A stretch of DNA of 64,000 nucleotides from Aquabacterium humicola (GTDB taxonomy: Bacteria; Pseudomonadota; Gammaproteobacteria; Burkholderiales; Burkholderiaceae_C): the NCBI RefSeq assembly GCF_030167915.1, contig NZ_JARGNB010000004.1, positions 124,001-188,000 on the forward strand. The letters are read 5' to 3'. Every line of letters begins with the position of its first letter. The stretch's first letter is position 1. Shown one piece after another: positions 35,613-45,299 of the stretch. Position numbers and translations under genes: made by a program. Below the pieces are notes generated by a model. The model saw nothing but the letters and a program-made list of their open reading frames with translations. It was not told where the DNA came from and searched no databases.

Positions 35613-37327
35613 GCCGCGGCCTCCGGTGCGGCAGCCTCGCGCGCCATCGCCTCGGGGGCGCTCACGCCCAGCAGGTCGAGCGCGTTGCGCAGCACCTGGC
35701 GGGTGGCGGCCAGCAGCGCCATGCGGGCGCGGGCCAGCGCGGGGTCGTCGACGAGGAAGCGCTCGGCGTCGTAATAACTGTGGAAGGCCGCGGCCACGTC
35801 ACGCAGGTAGAACGCGATGTCGTGCGGGGCCATGCCGGCCGCGGCAGCGGACACCACGTCAGGGTAGGCGGCGAGCTTGAGCATCAGCGCCTGCTCACTC
35901 GGCGCCGTCAGCAGCGCGAGGTCGGGCGCGGCACCCTCTGCCACCGAGATGCCGCCGCGCTGGACGTGCTCGGCCAGCACCGAGCAGATGCGTGCATGCG
36001 CGTACTGCACGTAGAACACCGGGTTGTCGTTGTTGGCCTTGAGCGCCAGATCGATGTCGAACACGAACTCGGTGTCGGCCTTGCGGCTGACGAGGAAGAA
36101 ACGCACCGCGTCGCGGCTGGTCCAGTCGATCAGGTCGCGCAAGGTGACGTAGCCCCCGGCGCGCTTGGACAGCTTGACCTCCTCGCCGCCCTTCATCACG
36201 GTGATCATCTTGTACAGCGCGTAGTCGGGCCAGCCCTGCGGGATGCCGACGCCGACCGCCTGCAATCCGGCGCGCACGCGTGCGAGAGAACCGTGGTGGT
36301 CGTACCCCAGCACGATGATCGCCTTCTCGAAACCGCGTTGCCACTTGTCGACGTGGTACGCGACGTCCGGCAGGAAGTACGTGTAGGTGCCGTCGCTCTT
36401 GCGCATCACCCGGTCTTTGTCATCGCCGTAGTCGGTCGACCGCAGCCACAGGGCGCCGTCCTGCTCGTAGGTCTTGCCCGAGGCGTTCAGCCGCTCGATG
36501 GTGGCATCGACCTTGCGATCGGTGTACAGGCTCGATTCGAGGAAGTAGTGGTCGAAGCGTACGCCGAAGGCGCGCAGGTCGAGATCCTGCTCGTGGCGCA
36601 GGTAGGCGACCGCGAACTGCCGGATGCCTTCGAGGTCGCCGATGTCGCCCGACGCGGTGAATTCGCGGTCGTCGGCATGCACGGTCTTCTTCGCCAGGAA
36701 GTCGGCCGCGATATCGGCGATGTACTCGCCGTTGTACGCTGCATCGGGCCACTCGGCATCACCGGGCTTGTGCCCCTGCAATCGCGCCTGCACCGACAGC
36801 GCGAGGTTGGCGATCTGCACCCCCGCATCGTTGTAGTAGAACTCGCGCTGCACCTGCCAGCCCTGCGCCTCGTACAGGCGGCAGATCGAGTCGCCCAGCG
36901 CCGCATTGCGGCCGTGCCCGATGTGCAGCGGCCCGGTCGGGTTCGCCGAGACGAACTCGACCATCAGCTTGCGGCCGATCGCCTGCTGGCGGCCGAAGGC
37001 ATCGCCGGCCGCGAGCACCTCGCCGACCACCGCCTGCCGCGCCGCCGGCTTGAGCTTCAGGTTGATGAAGCCGGGCCCGGCGATCTCCAGCGCCTCGACC
37101 CAGCGCTGGAAGGCCGGCTGCGCATTCAGCGCGGCGACCAGCTCGGCCGCCAGCTCGCGCGGATTGCGCTTGAGCCCGCGCGCGAGCTGCATCGCCGCGG
37201 TGATCGCGAAATCGCCGTGGGCGGCCTGTTTCGGGGATTCGAAGGCCGGCGTGAAACCGGCGTCGGGCGCGAGCTGCGCGACGGTGGCTTGCAGCGTCTG
37301 CAGCAGCGCCTGCTTGGCTTGGATCAT
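35609..37327 (-). CDS. argS: Arginine-tRNA ligase
   Basis: Class I aminoacyl-tRNA synthetase of 572 residues. HIGH motif in [17 protein letters not shown] (about 123-139), KMSKS-like loop [17 protein letters not shown] and the C-terminal anticodon-binding DALR domain ([11 protein letters not shown]...[22 protein letters not shown]). The N-terminal additional domain specific to ArgS is present (residues 1-100). The start [13 protein letters not shown] fits the family. Divergent from the kinase gene with only 55 bases between. Confidence 0.97.
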   Translation of the reverse strand: MIQAKQALLQTLQATVAQLAPDAGFTPAFESPKQAAHGDFAITAAMQLARGLKRNPRELAAELVAALNAQPAFQRWVEALEIAGPGFINLKLKPAARQAVVGEVLAAGDAFGRQQAIGRKLMVEFVSANPTGPLHIGHGRNAALGDSICRLYEAQGWQVQREFYYNDAGVQIANLALSVQARLQGHKPGDAEWPDAAYNGEYIADIAADFLAKKTVHADDREFTASGDIGDLEGIRQFAVAYLRHEQDLDLRAFGVRFDHYFLESSLYTDRKVDATIERLNASGKTYEQDGALWLRSTDYGDDKDRVMRKSDGTYTYFLPDVAYHVDKWQRGFEKAIIVLGYDHHGSLARVRAGLQAVGVGIPQGWPDYALYKMITVMKGGEEVKLSKRAGGYVTLRDLIDWTSRDAVRFFLVSRKADTEFVFDIDLALKANNDNPVFYVQYAHARICSVLAEHVQRGGISVAEGAAPDLALLTAPSEQALMLKLAAYPDVVSAAAAGMAPHDIAFYLRDVAAAFHSYYDAERFLVDDPALARARMALLAATRQVLRNALDLLGVSAPEAMAREAAAPEAAA

Positions 37328-37352
37328 GGGCGGCGATTCTAAGGTTGGGGCC

Positions 37353-37358
37353 CATAAT
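37353..37358 (+). promoter_or_regulatory. Putative -10 box for the kinase gene
   Basis: CATAAT at 37353-37358 is a close -10 match in a GC-rich 55-base intergenic region between divergent argS and the kinase gene. No clear -35 is seen. Confidence 0.4.
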
Positions 37359-37382
37359 GGCCCGACCCGCCCTGCTGCCATC

Positions 37383-38732
37383 TTGAGCACCGAGCACGCC
37401 CCTCCCGCCGATCAAGCCGACCATCCCGCCTGGATCGGCCGCTACCGCGTGCAGTCCCGGCTCGGCGAAGGCGCGACCAGCGACGTCTTCCTCGCCCGCG
37501 ACGACTTCCGCGACCGGCTGGTGGCGATCAAGCGCGTGCGCGCGGCCACCGCCGGCGACAGCGCCGACAACCACTACCGCGCGCACTTCTTCGATGCCGA
37601 AGCCGCCCTGGCCGGCAAGTTGAAGCACCCGAACGTCGTCGAGATCTACGACGCCGTGCCCGACCCGGTGATGCCGTACCTCGTGATGGAGTACGTGCCC
37701 GGGCTCACGCTGCGGCGCTTCTGCCGCGCCGACGCGCTGCTGTCGCTGGACCAGATCGTCGAGATCGGCTTCAAGTGCGCGATGGCGCTGGGCTACGTCG
37801 CGCGGCAGGGCCTGATCCACCGCGATGTCAAGCCGGCCAACATCCTCGCGGTGCTGCAGGGCGAGCACGTGATCGACGTCAAGATCAGCGACTTCGGCAG
37901 CGTGCTCGACACGATGAGCGAGCGCACGCAGGTCTTCCGCGTCGGCTCGCTGGCCTACATGTCGCCCGAGCAGCTCGACGGCAGCACGCTCGACTCGCGC
38001 GCCGACCAGTATTCGCTGGCCGCGCTGCTGTACCACCTCGTCGCCGGCCGCCCGCCCTTCGACGCCGTGACGCAGCCGGCGCTGATGCACCAGATCTACA
38101 ACGGCGAGCCGCCGCCGCTGACGATGCTGCGCGAAGGCGTGCCGCCGCGCATGCAGGCGATCCTCGAGCGCGCGCTGAGCAAGAGCCGCGAGGACCGCTA
38201 CCCCGACTGGGACGGCTTCGCGCGCGACTGGTCGTCGCTGGTGGCCAATGCCGAGGTGCCGCGCGGGCAGCTGACCGATGTGCTGCACTCCGAGCGCTTC
38301 AACCTGCTGCGCTCGCTGGAGTTCTTCGCCGAGTTCGGCGATGTCGAGATCTGGGAAGTGGTGCACCGCGGCCGCTGGCAGCGCCATGCCTTCGGCGCCG
38401 CGCTGTACCGCAAGGGCCAGGAGGGCAATACCTTCCACATCATCGCGCAGGGCCGCATCGACGTGTACCGCGACGGCACGCGCGTCGCGCAGCTCGGTGC
38501 CGGCACCTCGGTCGGCGAGATGGCCTACCTCGCGCCGAGCCCTGACCTGAAGACGCATGCGGCCGACGTGATCGTCTCCGAGCAGGCGACGACGCTGGGC
38601 TTCACGCCCGAGACGATGCAGTCGCTGAGCGCGGCCACGCGCCACCTGTTCGACGGCGCCTTCATCCGCGTGCTGGTGCGGCGGCTGCATGCGGCGCACG
38701 AGTCGCTCGCGCATCCGCGCCGCATCCTGTAA
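37383..38732 (+). CDS. Serine/threonine protein kinase fused to a cyclic-nucleotide-binding domain
   Basis: Cytoplasmic Hanks-type kinase of 449 residues. Gly-rich loop [11 protein letters not shown] (about 29), VAIKRV lysine, catalytic [10 protein letters not shown] (about 146), DFGS, and [10 protein letters not shown] in the activation segment. The C-terminal 120 residues form a cNMP-binding domain ([36 protein letters not shown]), suggesting kinase control by cAMP or another ligand, or that the cNBD is a scaffold. There is no transmembrane helix. The start is TTG 37383, the first start codon before the conserved domain; no in-frame ATG is available. Targets unknown. Confidence 0.87.
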   Translation: MSTEHAPPADQADHPAWIGRYRVQSRLGEGATSDVFLARDDFRDRLVAIKRVRAATAGDSADNHYRAHFFDAEAALAGKLKHPNVVEIYDAVPDPVMPYLVMEYVPGLTLRRFCRADALLSLDQIVEIGFKCAMALGYVARQGLIHRDVKPANILAVLQGEHVIDVKISDFGSVLDTMSERTQVFRVGSLAYMSPEQLDGSTLDSRADQYSLAALLYHLVAGRPPFDAVTQPALMHQIYNGEPPPLTMLREGVPPRMQAILERALSKSREDRYPDWDGFARDWSSLVANAEVPRGQLTDVLHSERFNLLRSLEFFAEFGDVEIWEVVHRGRWQRHAFGAALYRKGQEGNTFHIIAQGRIDVYRDGTRVAQLGAGTSVGEMAYLAPSPDLKTHAADVIVSEQATTLGFTPETMQSLSAATRHLFDGAFIRVLVRRLHAAHESLAHPRRIL

Positions 38733-38873
38733 CGCCAGTTTCTGTCCCAGCGCAAGCGCAGCGTGTGCGCCGCGCGACGGCCTCCCGCGTTGAGTGTTTG
38801 CTGCGCCGCAGTCGCGGTGCTTCAATGGCCATCGGCCTCGAGGGAGGCCGTTCAAACGAGGAAGGAGATCTCC

Positions 38874-39182
38874 ATGCACCTGATCAAGCAAGCCACCATC
38901 GCTTTCGCGTCGCTCGCGTTGTGCACCGGGCTGGCGCAAGCCGCAAGCGCAACGGCAGCCGCCAGCGCACCGAAGGCCGCCACCGCCCAGCAGACCAAGA
39001 TGGGCGAGTGCAACAAGGAAGCCGGCGACAAGAAGGGCGACGAGCGCAAGGCCTTCATGAAGACCTGCCTGTCCGCGAAGAAGGAAACGCAGCAGAGCAA
39101 GATGAAGACGTGCAACAAGGACGCCGGCGACAAGAAGGGCGCCGAGCGCAAGAAGTTCATGAGCGAGTGCCTGAAGGCCTGA
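38874..39182 (+). CDS. psiF: PsiF-repeat secreted protein
   Basis: Periplasmic protein of 102 residues. Signal peptide (FASLALCTGLAQA) then two PsiF repeats, each with the pattern M-x-x-C-N-K-[ED]-A-G-D-K-K-G-x-E-R-K-x-F-M-x-x-C-L. In enterobacteria psiF is phosphate-starvation inducible, with unknown function. The start is supported by AAGGAGAT. The message ends at a strong terminator (39209-39230). Confidence 0.85.
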   Translation: MHLIKQATIAFASLALCTGLAQAASATAAASAPKAATAQQTKMGECNKEAGDKKGDERKAFMKTCLSAKKETQQSKMKTCNKDAGDKKGAERKKFMSECLKA

Positions 39183-39208
39183 GGGCCTGAGAGCCGCCGC
39201 TTCGAACC

Positions 39209-39234
39209 AAAGGCCGCCGCTGCGGCCTTTCGCT
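39209..39234. terminator. Rho-independent terminator after psiF
   Basis: AAAGGCCGC (39209-39217) pairs perfectly with GCGGCCTTT (39222-39230), 9-bp stem and 4-base loop, followed by a T-containing tail. It is positioned between convergent psiF and the LysR gene and could work in both directions. Confidence 0.85.
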
Positions 39235-39252
39235 TTCCTGATCCCGGGCCGA

Positions 39253-39308
39253 TGCGGCGGCCCGTGGCCGGTCATGCCGCTGCGGCGGCCCTTGGCATGT
39301 CATGCCGC
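39253..39308. repeat. 28-bp imperfect tandem duplication at the 3' end of the LysR gene
   Basis: TGCGGCGGCCCGTGGCCGGT plus CATGCCGC (39253-39280) is followed directly by a second copy (39281-39308) with a few mismatches. The second copy includes the LysR stop codon, so the first reproduces a stop context downstream. Confidence 0.65.
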
Positions 39309-40220
39309 GGCTGGCGGCCCCTTCCAGTAGGCCGGGTCGCCGAAGCTGTGCTTCAGGAAATCGATCCACAGGCGCACGCGCAGCGGCAGGTGCTTGCGCT
39401 GCGGCACGACGGCGTAGATGCCGTTCGGCGGCGCGGCGAAACCGGCCAGCACCTCGGTCAGCTGGCCGGCCGCGATCTGCTGCTCCACTTCCCAGGTGCT
39501 GCGCCAGGCCAGCCCCAGGCCCTGCAGGCACCAGGTGTGCAGCACCTGGCCATCGCTGCAGTCGAGGCGGCCGCCCGGCCGCAGGTGGTGCACCTCGCCG
39601 TCGATCGTGAACGCCCAGCCGCGCGTCTGGCTGGCGTCGGACGACAGCATCAGGCATTCGTGGCGTGACAGCTCCTGCGGATGTTTCGGCGTGCCGGCGC
39701 GCTTGAGGTACGACGGCGCCGCCACGCACAGCCGTCGGTTGTCGGCCAGCCGCACGCTGACGAGGCTGGAATCCGGCAGGTCGCCGACGCGCACCGCCGA
39801 ATCGAAGCCTTCGTTGACGATGTCGACGACCCGGTCCGACAGGTTCAGCGACAGGCTGACGTCCGGGTGCAGCGCGAGGAACTTCGGCACCAGCGGGGCG
39901 ACATGCCGGCGCCCGAAGCCGGCCGGCGCGGTGATGCGCAGGTGGCCGCTGGCCTTGACCCCGCCGGCGGACACGCTGGCCTCGGCATTGGCGATCTCGG
40001 CCAGGATGCGCTGGCAGTCCTCGAGGAAGGCGCTGCCCTCGTGCGTCAACGACAGCCGGCGCGTCGTGCGCACCAGCAGCTTCACGCCCAGGCGCTCCTC
40101 CAGCGCGTCGATGCGCCGGCCGATCACCGCCGGCGCAACCCCCTCGGCTTGCGCGGCCGCGGTCAGGCTGCCCTTGCCGGCCACGGCGACGAAGGACTCG
40201 ATCTGCTTCAGGCGATCCAT
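39300..40220 (-). CDS. LysR-type transcriptional regulator
   Basis: Regulator of 306 residues. Helix-turn-helix at the N-terminus (MDRLKQIESFVAVAGKGSLT, VAPAVIGRRIDALEERLGVK), followed by a LysR substrate-binding domain (SGHLRITAPAGFGRRHVAP...HPDVSLSLNLSDRVVDIV) of the CrgA/DmlR-like group. The start MDRLKQIESF fits the family. Divergent from the haloacid dehalogenase/malate synthase pair, the likely targets. Effector unknown. Confidence 0.9.
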   Translation of the reverse strand: MDRLKQIESFVAVAGKGSLTAAAQAEGVAPAVIGRRIDALEERLGVKLLVRTTRRLSLTHEGSAFLEDCQRILAEIANAEASVSAGGVKASGHLRITAPAGFGRRHVAPLVPKFLALHPDVSLSLNLSDRVVDIVNEGFDSAVRVGDLPDSSLVSVRLADNRRLCVAAPSYLKRAGTPKHPQELSRHECLMLSSDASQTRGWAFTIDGEVHHLRPGGRLDCSDGQVLHTWCLQGLGLAWRSTWEVEQQIAAGQLTEVLAGFAAPPNGIYAVVPQRKHLPLRVRLWIDFLKHSFGDPAYWKGPPAAA

Positions 40221-40292
40221 CGGGACTCTGAACGGCTCATGCGGTCGATGATTACACACCGATCAGTCATGAATCAATCGCCATTTCGGAAG

Positions 40293-40327
40293 TTAATGGA
40301 ATTCGAAGTTCGAAATACAGTCCGTGG
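40293..40327 (+). promoter_or_regulatory. Promoter of the dehalogenase gene with tandem TTCGAA operator-like sites
   Basis: TTAATG (40293-40298), a 17-base spacer and TACAGT (40316-40321) form a plausible sigma-70 promoter. The ATG at 40328 follows the -10 by 6 bases, so the transcript is probably leaderless. Two overlapping TTCGAA palindromes (ATTCGAAGTTCGAAAT, 40301-40316) lie in the spacer and are candidate regulator sites. Confidence 0.5.
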
Positions 40328-41017
40328 ATGCTGCCCAAGTCGCACCCGCCCGAAGCCGTGCTGTTCGATGCCTACGGCACGCTGTTCGACGTCTACAGCG
40401 TCGGGCTGCTGGCCGAGCAGCTCTTCCCGGGCCACGGCGACGCGCTGGCCACGCTGTGGCGCGACAAGCAGATCGAGTACACGCGGCTGGTCTCGATGAG
40501 TGGCCGCTACAAGCCGTTCTGGGAGCTCACCCGCGCCGGGCTGCGCTTCGCGGCGCTGAAGCTGGGGCTGGCACTGGGTCGCGAGGCCGAGGACCGGCTG
40601 ATGAACCAGTACCGGCACCTGTCGGCCTTCCCCGAGAACCGCGACGTGCTGGCCGCATTGAAGGCCCGCGGCGTGCGCGCCGGCATCTTGAGCAACGGCG
40701 ACCCCGAGATGCTGGCGGTGGCCGTCAGGAGCGCCGGCTTCGCCGAGCTGCTGGACTGCGTGCTCAGTGCCGACGCAGTGCAGCGCTTCAAGACCGACCC
40801 CGCGGTCTACGCGCTGGGCCCGGCCGCCTTCGGCCTGCCGGCGAAGAAGATCCTGTTCGTCTCCAGCAACGGCTGGGACGCGATCGGCGCCACCTGGTTC
40901 GGCTTCACGACCCTGTGGGTCAACCGCGCCGGCGCGCCGCTCGAACAGCTCGACACCGAGCCTTCGCGCATCGGCAGCAGCCTGCGCGACGTGCTGTCGT
41001 TCTTTCCCGCTTCCTGA
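40328..41017 (+). CDS. Haloacid dehalogenase type II (L-2-haloacid dehalogenase-like)
   Basis: HAD-superfamily hydrolase of 229 residues. Nucleophile Asp in VLFDAYGTLFDV, motif II GILSNGDPEML, lysine in RFKTDPAVYALG and motif IV FVSSNGWDAIGATWFGFTTLWVN. The SSN-x-WD and F-x-TLWVNR features are those of type II haloacid dehalogenases, which convert L-2-haloacids to D-2-hydroxyacids. The preferred substrate is not certain. It is followed 27 bases later by glcB, which would fit conversion of haloacetate to glycolate and on to malate. Confidence 0.87.
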   Translation: MLPKSHPPEAVLFDAYGTLFDVYSVGLLAEQLFPGHGDALATLWRDKQIEYTRLVSMSGRYKPFWELTRAGLRFAALKLGLALGREAEDRLMNQYRHLSAFPENRDVLAALKARGVRAGILSNGDPEMLAVAVRSAGFAELLDCVLSADAVQRFKTDPAVYALGPAAFGLPAKKILFVSSNGWDAIGATWFGFTTLWVNRAGAPLEQLDTEPSRIGSSLRDVLSFFPAS

Positions 41018-41044
41018 ACCTTCCCTTCTCCCGAGGACACCACC

Positions 41045-43267
41045 ATGACCGCGCGCACCCGCTGCCACTCACTCCAGGTCGCGACCGAGCTGTACCGCTT
41101 CATCGAAGACCGCGTGCTGCCGGCCGTCGGCATCGCATCGACCACCTTCTGGCAGGGTTTCGATGCCATCGTGCGCGACCTGGCGCCGAAGAACGCGGCG
41201 CTGCTGGCCGAGCGCGACCGGCTGCAGGCGGCGCTCGACGAGTGGCACCGCGCGCACCCGGGCCCGATCGCCGACGCGGCGGCCTACCGCGGCTTCCTGG
41301 AGCAGATCGGCTACCTGCAGGCGCCGCCGGCCGGCGCGCGCGCGACCACCACCAACGTCGACGCCGAGCTCGCGCTGCAGGCGGGCCCGCAGCTGGTCGT
41401 GCCCATTCTGAATGCACGTTATGCACTGAACGCCGCGAACGCCCGCTGGGGCTCGCTGTACGACGCGCTGTACGGCACCGACGCGATCCCCGAGAGCGGG
41501 GGCGCCGAACGCGGCAGCACCTACAACCCGGTGCGCGGCGCACGGGTGATCGAGTTCGCGCGCAAGCTGCTCGACCAGGCCGCACCGCTGCACTGGGACG
41601 GCAAGGCGGCCTCGCACACCATCGCCACCGGCTACCGCATCGAGAACGGCCAGCTCGTCGTCTCGCTGCCGTGGGCGCGCCGTGCCACGCTGCTGGATGC
41701 CGCGCAACTCGTGGGTTATCAGGGTGACCCGGCAGCGCCGTCGTCGGTGCTGCTGAAGCACCACGGCCTGCACCTGGACATCCGCATCGACCGCGCGACG
41801 CCGATCGGCGCCAGCGACGCCGCCGGCGTCTCCGACATCGTGGTCGAGTCGGCGCTGTCGACCATCCTCGACCTGGAAGACTCCATCGCCGCCGTCGATG
41901 CCGAGGACAAGCTGCTGGCCTATACGAACTGGCTCGGCATCCTGCAGGGCACGCTGACCGAGAGCGTCAGCAAGGGCGGCAAGACCTTCACCCGCGGGCT
42001 GAACCCGGACCGCCGCTACACCGCGCCGAACGGCCAGGGCGAGGTGCGGCTGCACGGCCGCTCGCTGATGTTCGTGCGCAATGTCGGCCACCTGATGAGC
42101 AACCCGGCGATCCTGTGGGGCGCCGAGCAGCGCGAGATCCCCGAAGGCATCATGGACGCGGTGATCACGACGACGATCGCCCTGGTCGACCTGCAGCGCA
42201 AGGGCGCGCTTCCGAACGGAGACGGCATCGTCAACTCGCGCCAGGGCTCGGTCTACATCGTCAAGCCCAAGATGCACGGCCCGGCGGAAGTGGCCTTCGC
42301 CAGCGAGCTGTTCGGCCGCGTCGAGCAGCTGCTCGGCCTGCCCGAGGCCACCGTCAAGCTCGGCATCATGGACGAGGAACGCCGCACCAGCGTCAACCTG
42401 AAGGCCTGCATCTCCGCGGCGGCCAATCGCGTCGCGTTCATCAACACCGGCTTCCTCGACCGCACCGGCGACGAGATGCACACCGCGATGCTCGCCGGCC
42501 CGATGCTGCGCAAGGGCGACATGAAGTCCAGCGCCTGGATCCAGGCCTACGAGCGCAACAACGTGCTGGTGGGGCTGGGCATGGGCCTGCGCGGCCGCGC
42601 GCAGATCGGCAAGGGCATGTGGGCGATGCCCGACCTGATGGCCGCGATGCTCGAGCAGAAGATCGGCCACCCGAAGGCCGGCGCCAACACCGCCTGGGTG
42701 CCGAGCCCCACGGCCGCCACCTTGCATGCCCTGCACTACCACCAGGTCGACGTCGCCGCGGTCCAGCAGGAGCTCGAGAAGATCGATGCCGATGCCGAGC
42801 GCCCGGCCCTGCTCGCCGGGCTGCTGACGATCCCGGTCGTCGCCGAGGCGACCTGGTCCGACGCCGAGCGCCAGCAGGAGCTGGACAACAACGTGCAAGG
42901 CATCCTCGGTTATGTCGTGCGCTGGGTCGACCAGGGCGTCGGCTGCTCGAAGGTGCCGGACATCCACAACGTCGGGCTGATGGAAGACCGCGCGACCTTG
43001 CGCATCTCGAGCCAGCACATCGCCAACTGGCTGCAGCACGGCGTCGTGACCGAAGCCCAGGTGCGCGCGACCTTCGAGCGCATGGCCGCGGTGGTCGACC
43101 AGCAGAACGCCGGCGATGCGCTGTACCGGCCGATGACCGGCCACTTCGACTCCAGCTTCGCCTACCGCGCGGCACTGGACCTGGTGTTCAAGGGCAAGGA
43201 GCAGCCCTCGGGCTACACCGAGCCGCTGCTGCACGCCTGGCGGCAGAAGGTCAAGGCGCAGGCCTGA
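41045..43267 (+). CDS. glcB: Malate synthase G
   Basis: Monomeric malate synthase of 740 residues, which condenses glyoxylate with acetyl-CoA. The length is that of isoform G, with the extra alpha/beta domain. Recognisable regions include [28 protein letters not shown] (alpha/beta insertion), [45 protein letters not shown], and the catalytic CoA region [24 protein letters not shown]. It acts in glycolate/glyoxylate use. No glcDEF genes are nearby. GAGGACACC precedes the start. Confidence 0.96.
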   Translation: MTARTRCHSLQVATELYRFIEDRVLPAVGIASTTFWQGFDAIVRDLAPKNAALLAERDRLQAALDEWHRAHPGPIADAAAYRGFLEQIGYLQAPPAGARATTTNVDAELALQAGPQLVVPILNARYALNAANARWGSLYDALYGTDAIPESGGAERGSTYNPVRGARVIEFARKLLDQAAPLHWDGKAASHTIATGYRIENGQLVVSLPWARRATLLDAAQLVGYQGDPAAPSSVLLKHHGLHLDIRIDRATPIGASDAAGVSDIVVESALSTILDLEDSIAAVDAEDKLLAYTNWLGILQGTLTESVSKGGKTFTRGLNPDRRYTAPNGQGEVRLHGRSLMFVRNVGHLMSNPAILWGAEQREIPEGIMDAVITTTIALVDLQRKGALPNGDGIVNSRQGSVYIVKPKMHGPAEVAFASELFGRVEQLLGLPEATVKLGIMDEERRTSVNLKACISAAANRVAFINTGFLDRTGDEMHTAMLAGPMLRKGDMKSSAWIQAYERNNVLVGLGMGLRGRAQIGKGMWAMPDLMAAMLEQKIGHPKAGANTAWVPSPTAATLHALHYHQVDVAAVQQELEKIDADAERPALLAGLLTIPVVAEATWSDAERQQELDNNVQGILGYVVRWVDQGVGCSKVPDIHNVGLMEDRATLRISSQHIANWLQHGVVTEAQVRATFERMAAVVDQQNAGDALYRPMTGHFDSSFAYRAALDLVFKGKEQPSGYTEPLLHAWRQKVKAQA

Positions 43268-43290
43268 CCCCCGAGGTTCCCCAGGCACGA

Positions 43291-43322
43291 CGGTCGCGCG
43301 ATCCACCACAATCGCGCGACCG
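43291..43322. promoter_or_regulatory. 12-bp inverted repeat between glcB and the S9 peptidase gene
   Basis: CGGTCGCGCGAT (43291-43302) and ATCGCGCGACCG (43311-43322) are perfect inverted repeats around CCACCACA. A -10-like CACAAT overlaps the right arm (43306-43311), 28 bases before the next ATG, so this may be an operator or an attenuator/terminator hairpin. There is no T-run. Confidence 0.5.
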
Positions 43323-43339
43323 ATCCCCCTGGAGACCCC

Positions 43340-45280
43340 ATGATCCGACGCGACTGGCTGCTGCACACGGCAGCCGCTGTGCTGCTGGCCACGAGCGGCA
43401 GTGCGGTCCTGGCGCAGGCCGCTGCGACCGCCACGGCACCGGCCGCCGCTACGGCGGTCAAACAGTACCCGCTGCGCGACTTCTTCAAGAATCCGCAGCA
43501 GGCCTACTTCCGGCTGTCGCCGGACGGCAGGCACCTGGGCTTCATGCAGCCGCACGAAGCGCGCATGAACATCTTCGTGCAGCCGATCGAGAAGGTCGGC
43601 ACCAGCGAAGGCATCCGCCGGGTCACCGCCGAGACCGCGCGCGACATCCCGAACTTCTTCTTCAAGGGCCCGCGCCACGTGCTCTACACGAAGGACTTCG
43701 GCGGCGACGAGAACGACCACGTGGTGATCGCCGACATCGGCAGCGGTGCGGTGCGCGACCTGACGCCGCACGACGGCGTGCGCGCGATGATCCAGGACGC
43801 GCTGCCCGACGACGACGAGCACATCCTCGTCGCCCACAACAAGCGCGACAAGCGCATCTTCGACGTCTACCGCGTCAACATCCGCACCGGCGAGGAGAAG
43901 CTCGCGGCGCAGAACCCCGGCAACTTCACCGGCTGGGTGACCGACCATGCGGGCGCCATCCGCGGCGCCATCGCCAGCGATGGCGTGAACAGCTCGTTGT
44001 TCTACCGCGCGAATGAAGCGGAGCCCTTCAAGCCCATCGTCACCACCAACTTCCGCGAGCAGGTGGCGCCGGTGGGCTGGTCGGCCGACAACAAGACGAT
44101 GGTCGTCTCGTCCAACCGTGGCCGCGACACGGCCGCGCTGTTCGAGTTCGACCCGGCTACCGCCAAGGAAGGCCGGCTGATCTTCGAACACCCGGTCGCC
44201 GACATCGAAGCCTACGGCTGGTCGCGCGCACGCAAGGTGCCGACGCACACCGTCGTCGATGTCGACAAGGCGCAGCCGGTGTTCTTCGACAAGACCTACG
44301 AACGCGCCTACCAGGCCTTGAAGCAGAAGCTGCCGGGCTACGAGGTCACGACGCAGTCGATGACCAAGGACGAGCAGTTGTGGATCGTCGCCGCCGCCAA
44401 CGACCGCACGCCCGGCACGCGCTACCTGTACGACGTCCGGGCCGACAAGCTGACGAAGCTGGCCGACATCAACCCCTGGATCGCCGAGGCCGACATGGCC
44501 GAGGTCAGACCGGTGCAGTACACCGCGCGCGACGGGCTCCTGATCCGCGGTTATCTCACCCTGCCCAAGGGTCTGCCGCCGAAGAACCTGCCGGTGATCG
44601 TCAACCCCCACGGCGGCCCGTGGGCGCGCGACCGATGGGGCTACAGCCCCGAGGTGCAGTTCCTGGCCAACCGGGGCTACGCGGTGTTCCAGATGAACTT
44701 CCGCGGCTCGACCGGCTTCGGCCGGAAGTTCTGGGAGGCCTCGTTCAAGCAATGGGGCCTGGCGATGCAGGACGACATCACCGACGGCGTGCAGTGGCTG
44801 ATCAAGGAAGGCATCGCCGACCCGAAGCGCATCGCCATCTACGGCGCCAGCTACGGCGGCTACGCGACGCTGTCGGGCATCACGCGCACGCCGGACCTGT
44901 ACGCGGCCGCGGTGAGCTATGTCGGCGTCTCCAACATGTTCACGTTCCTGCGCTCGATACCGCCGTACTGGAAGCCCTTCCAGGAGATGATGAAGGAGAT
45001 GATCGGCGACGAGGAGAAGGACCGCGCGCAGTTCACCGCCACCTCGCCGGCGCTGAATGCCGAGAAGATCAAGACGCCGCTGTTCGTCGCGCAGGGCGCG
45101 AAGGACCCGCGCGTCGTCAAGGCCGAGAGCGACCAGATGGTCGAGGCGCTGCGCAAGCGCGGCGTCGAGGTAGCCTACCTGGTCAAGGACAACGAAGGCC
45201 ACGGCTTCCGCAACCAGGAGAACCAGTTCGAGTTCTACGAGGCGATGGAGAAGTTCCTGGCCGCGCATCTGAAGCGCTAG
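43340..45280 (+). CDS. Secreted S9-family prolyl oligopeptidase-type peptidase
   Basis: Exported serine peptidase of 646 residues. Signal peptide ([17 protein letters not shown]), a beta-propeller-like N-terminal half ([20 protein letters not shown] and further repeats), and a C-terminal alpha/beta-hydrolase catalytic domain with Ser504 in [11 protein letters not shown], Asp in QGAKDPRV and His in NEGHGF. Architecture is that of acylaminoacyl/dipeptidyl peptidases. It probably degrades peptides in the periplasm. CTGGAG lies before the ATG. Confidence 0.92.
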   Translation: MIRRDWLLHTAAAVLLATSGSAVLAQAAATATAPAAATAVKQYPLRDFFKNPQQAYFRLSPDGRHLGFMQPHEARMNIFVQPIEKVGTSEGIRRVTAETARDIPNFFFKGPRHVLYTKDFGGDENDHVVIADIGSGAVRDLTPHDGVRAMIQDALPDDDEHILVAHNKRDKRIFDVYRVNIRTGEEKLAAQNPGNFTGWVTDHAGAIRGAIASDGVNSSLFYRANEAEPFKPIVTTNFREQVAPVGWSADNKTMVVSSNRGRDTAALFEFDPATAKEGRLIFEHPVADIEAYGWSRARKVPTHTVVDVDKAQPVFFDKTYERAYQALKQKLPGYEVTTQSMTKDEQLWIVAAANDRTPGTRYLYDVRADKLTKLADINPWIAEADMAEVRPVQYTARDGLLIRGYLTLPKGLPPKNLPVIVNPHGGPWARDRWGYSPEVQFLANRGYAVFQMNFRGSTGFGRKFWEASFKQWGLAMQDDITDGVQWLIKEGIADPKRIAIYGASYGGYATLSGITRTPDLYAAAVSYVGVSNMFTFLRSIPPYWKPFQEMMKEMIGDEEKDRAQFTATSPALNAEKIKTPLFVAQGAKDPRVVKAESDQMVEALRKRGVEVAYLVKDNEGHGFRNQENQFEFYEAMEKFLAAHLKR

Positions 45281-45299
45281 GAACCGACAGGAGCGCACG

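Noticed and set aside
41069-45298. A very long open frame on the minus strand opposite glcB and the S9 peptidase gene
   Set aside because: Its composition (Arg/Gly/His/Asp/Gln repeats) is the typical antisense shadow of GC-rich genes, and both plus-strand proteins are full length with intact motifs.
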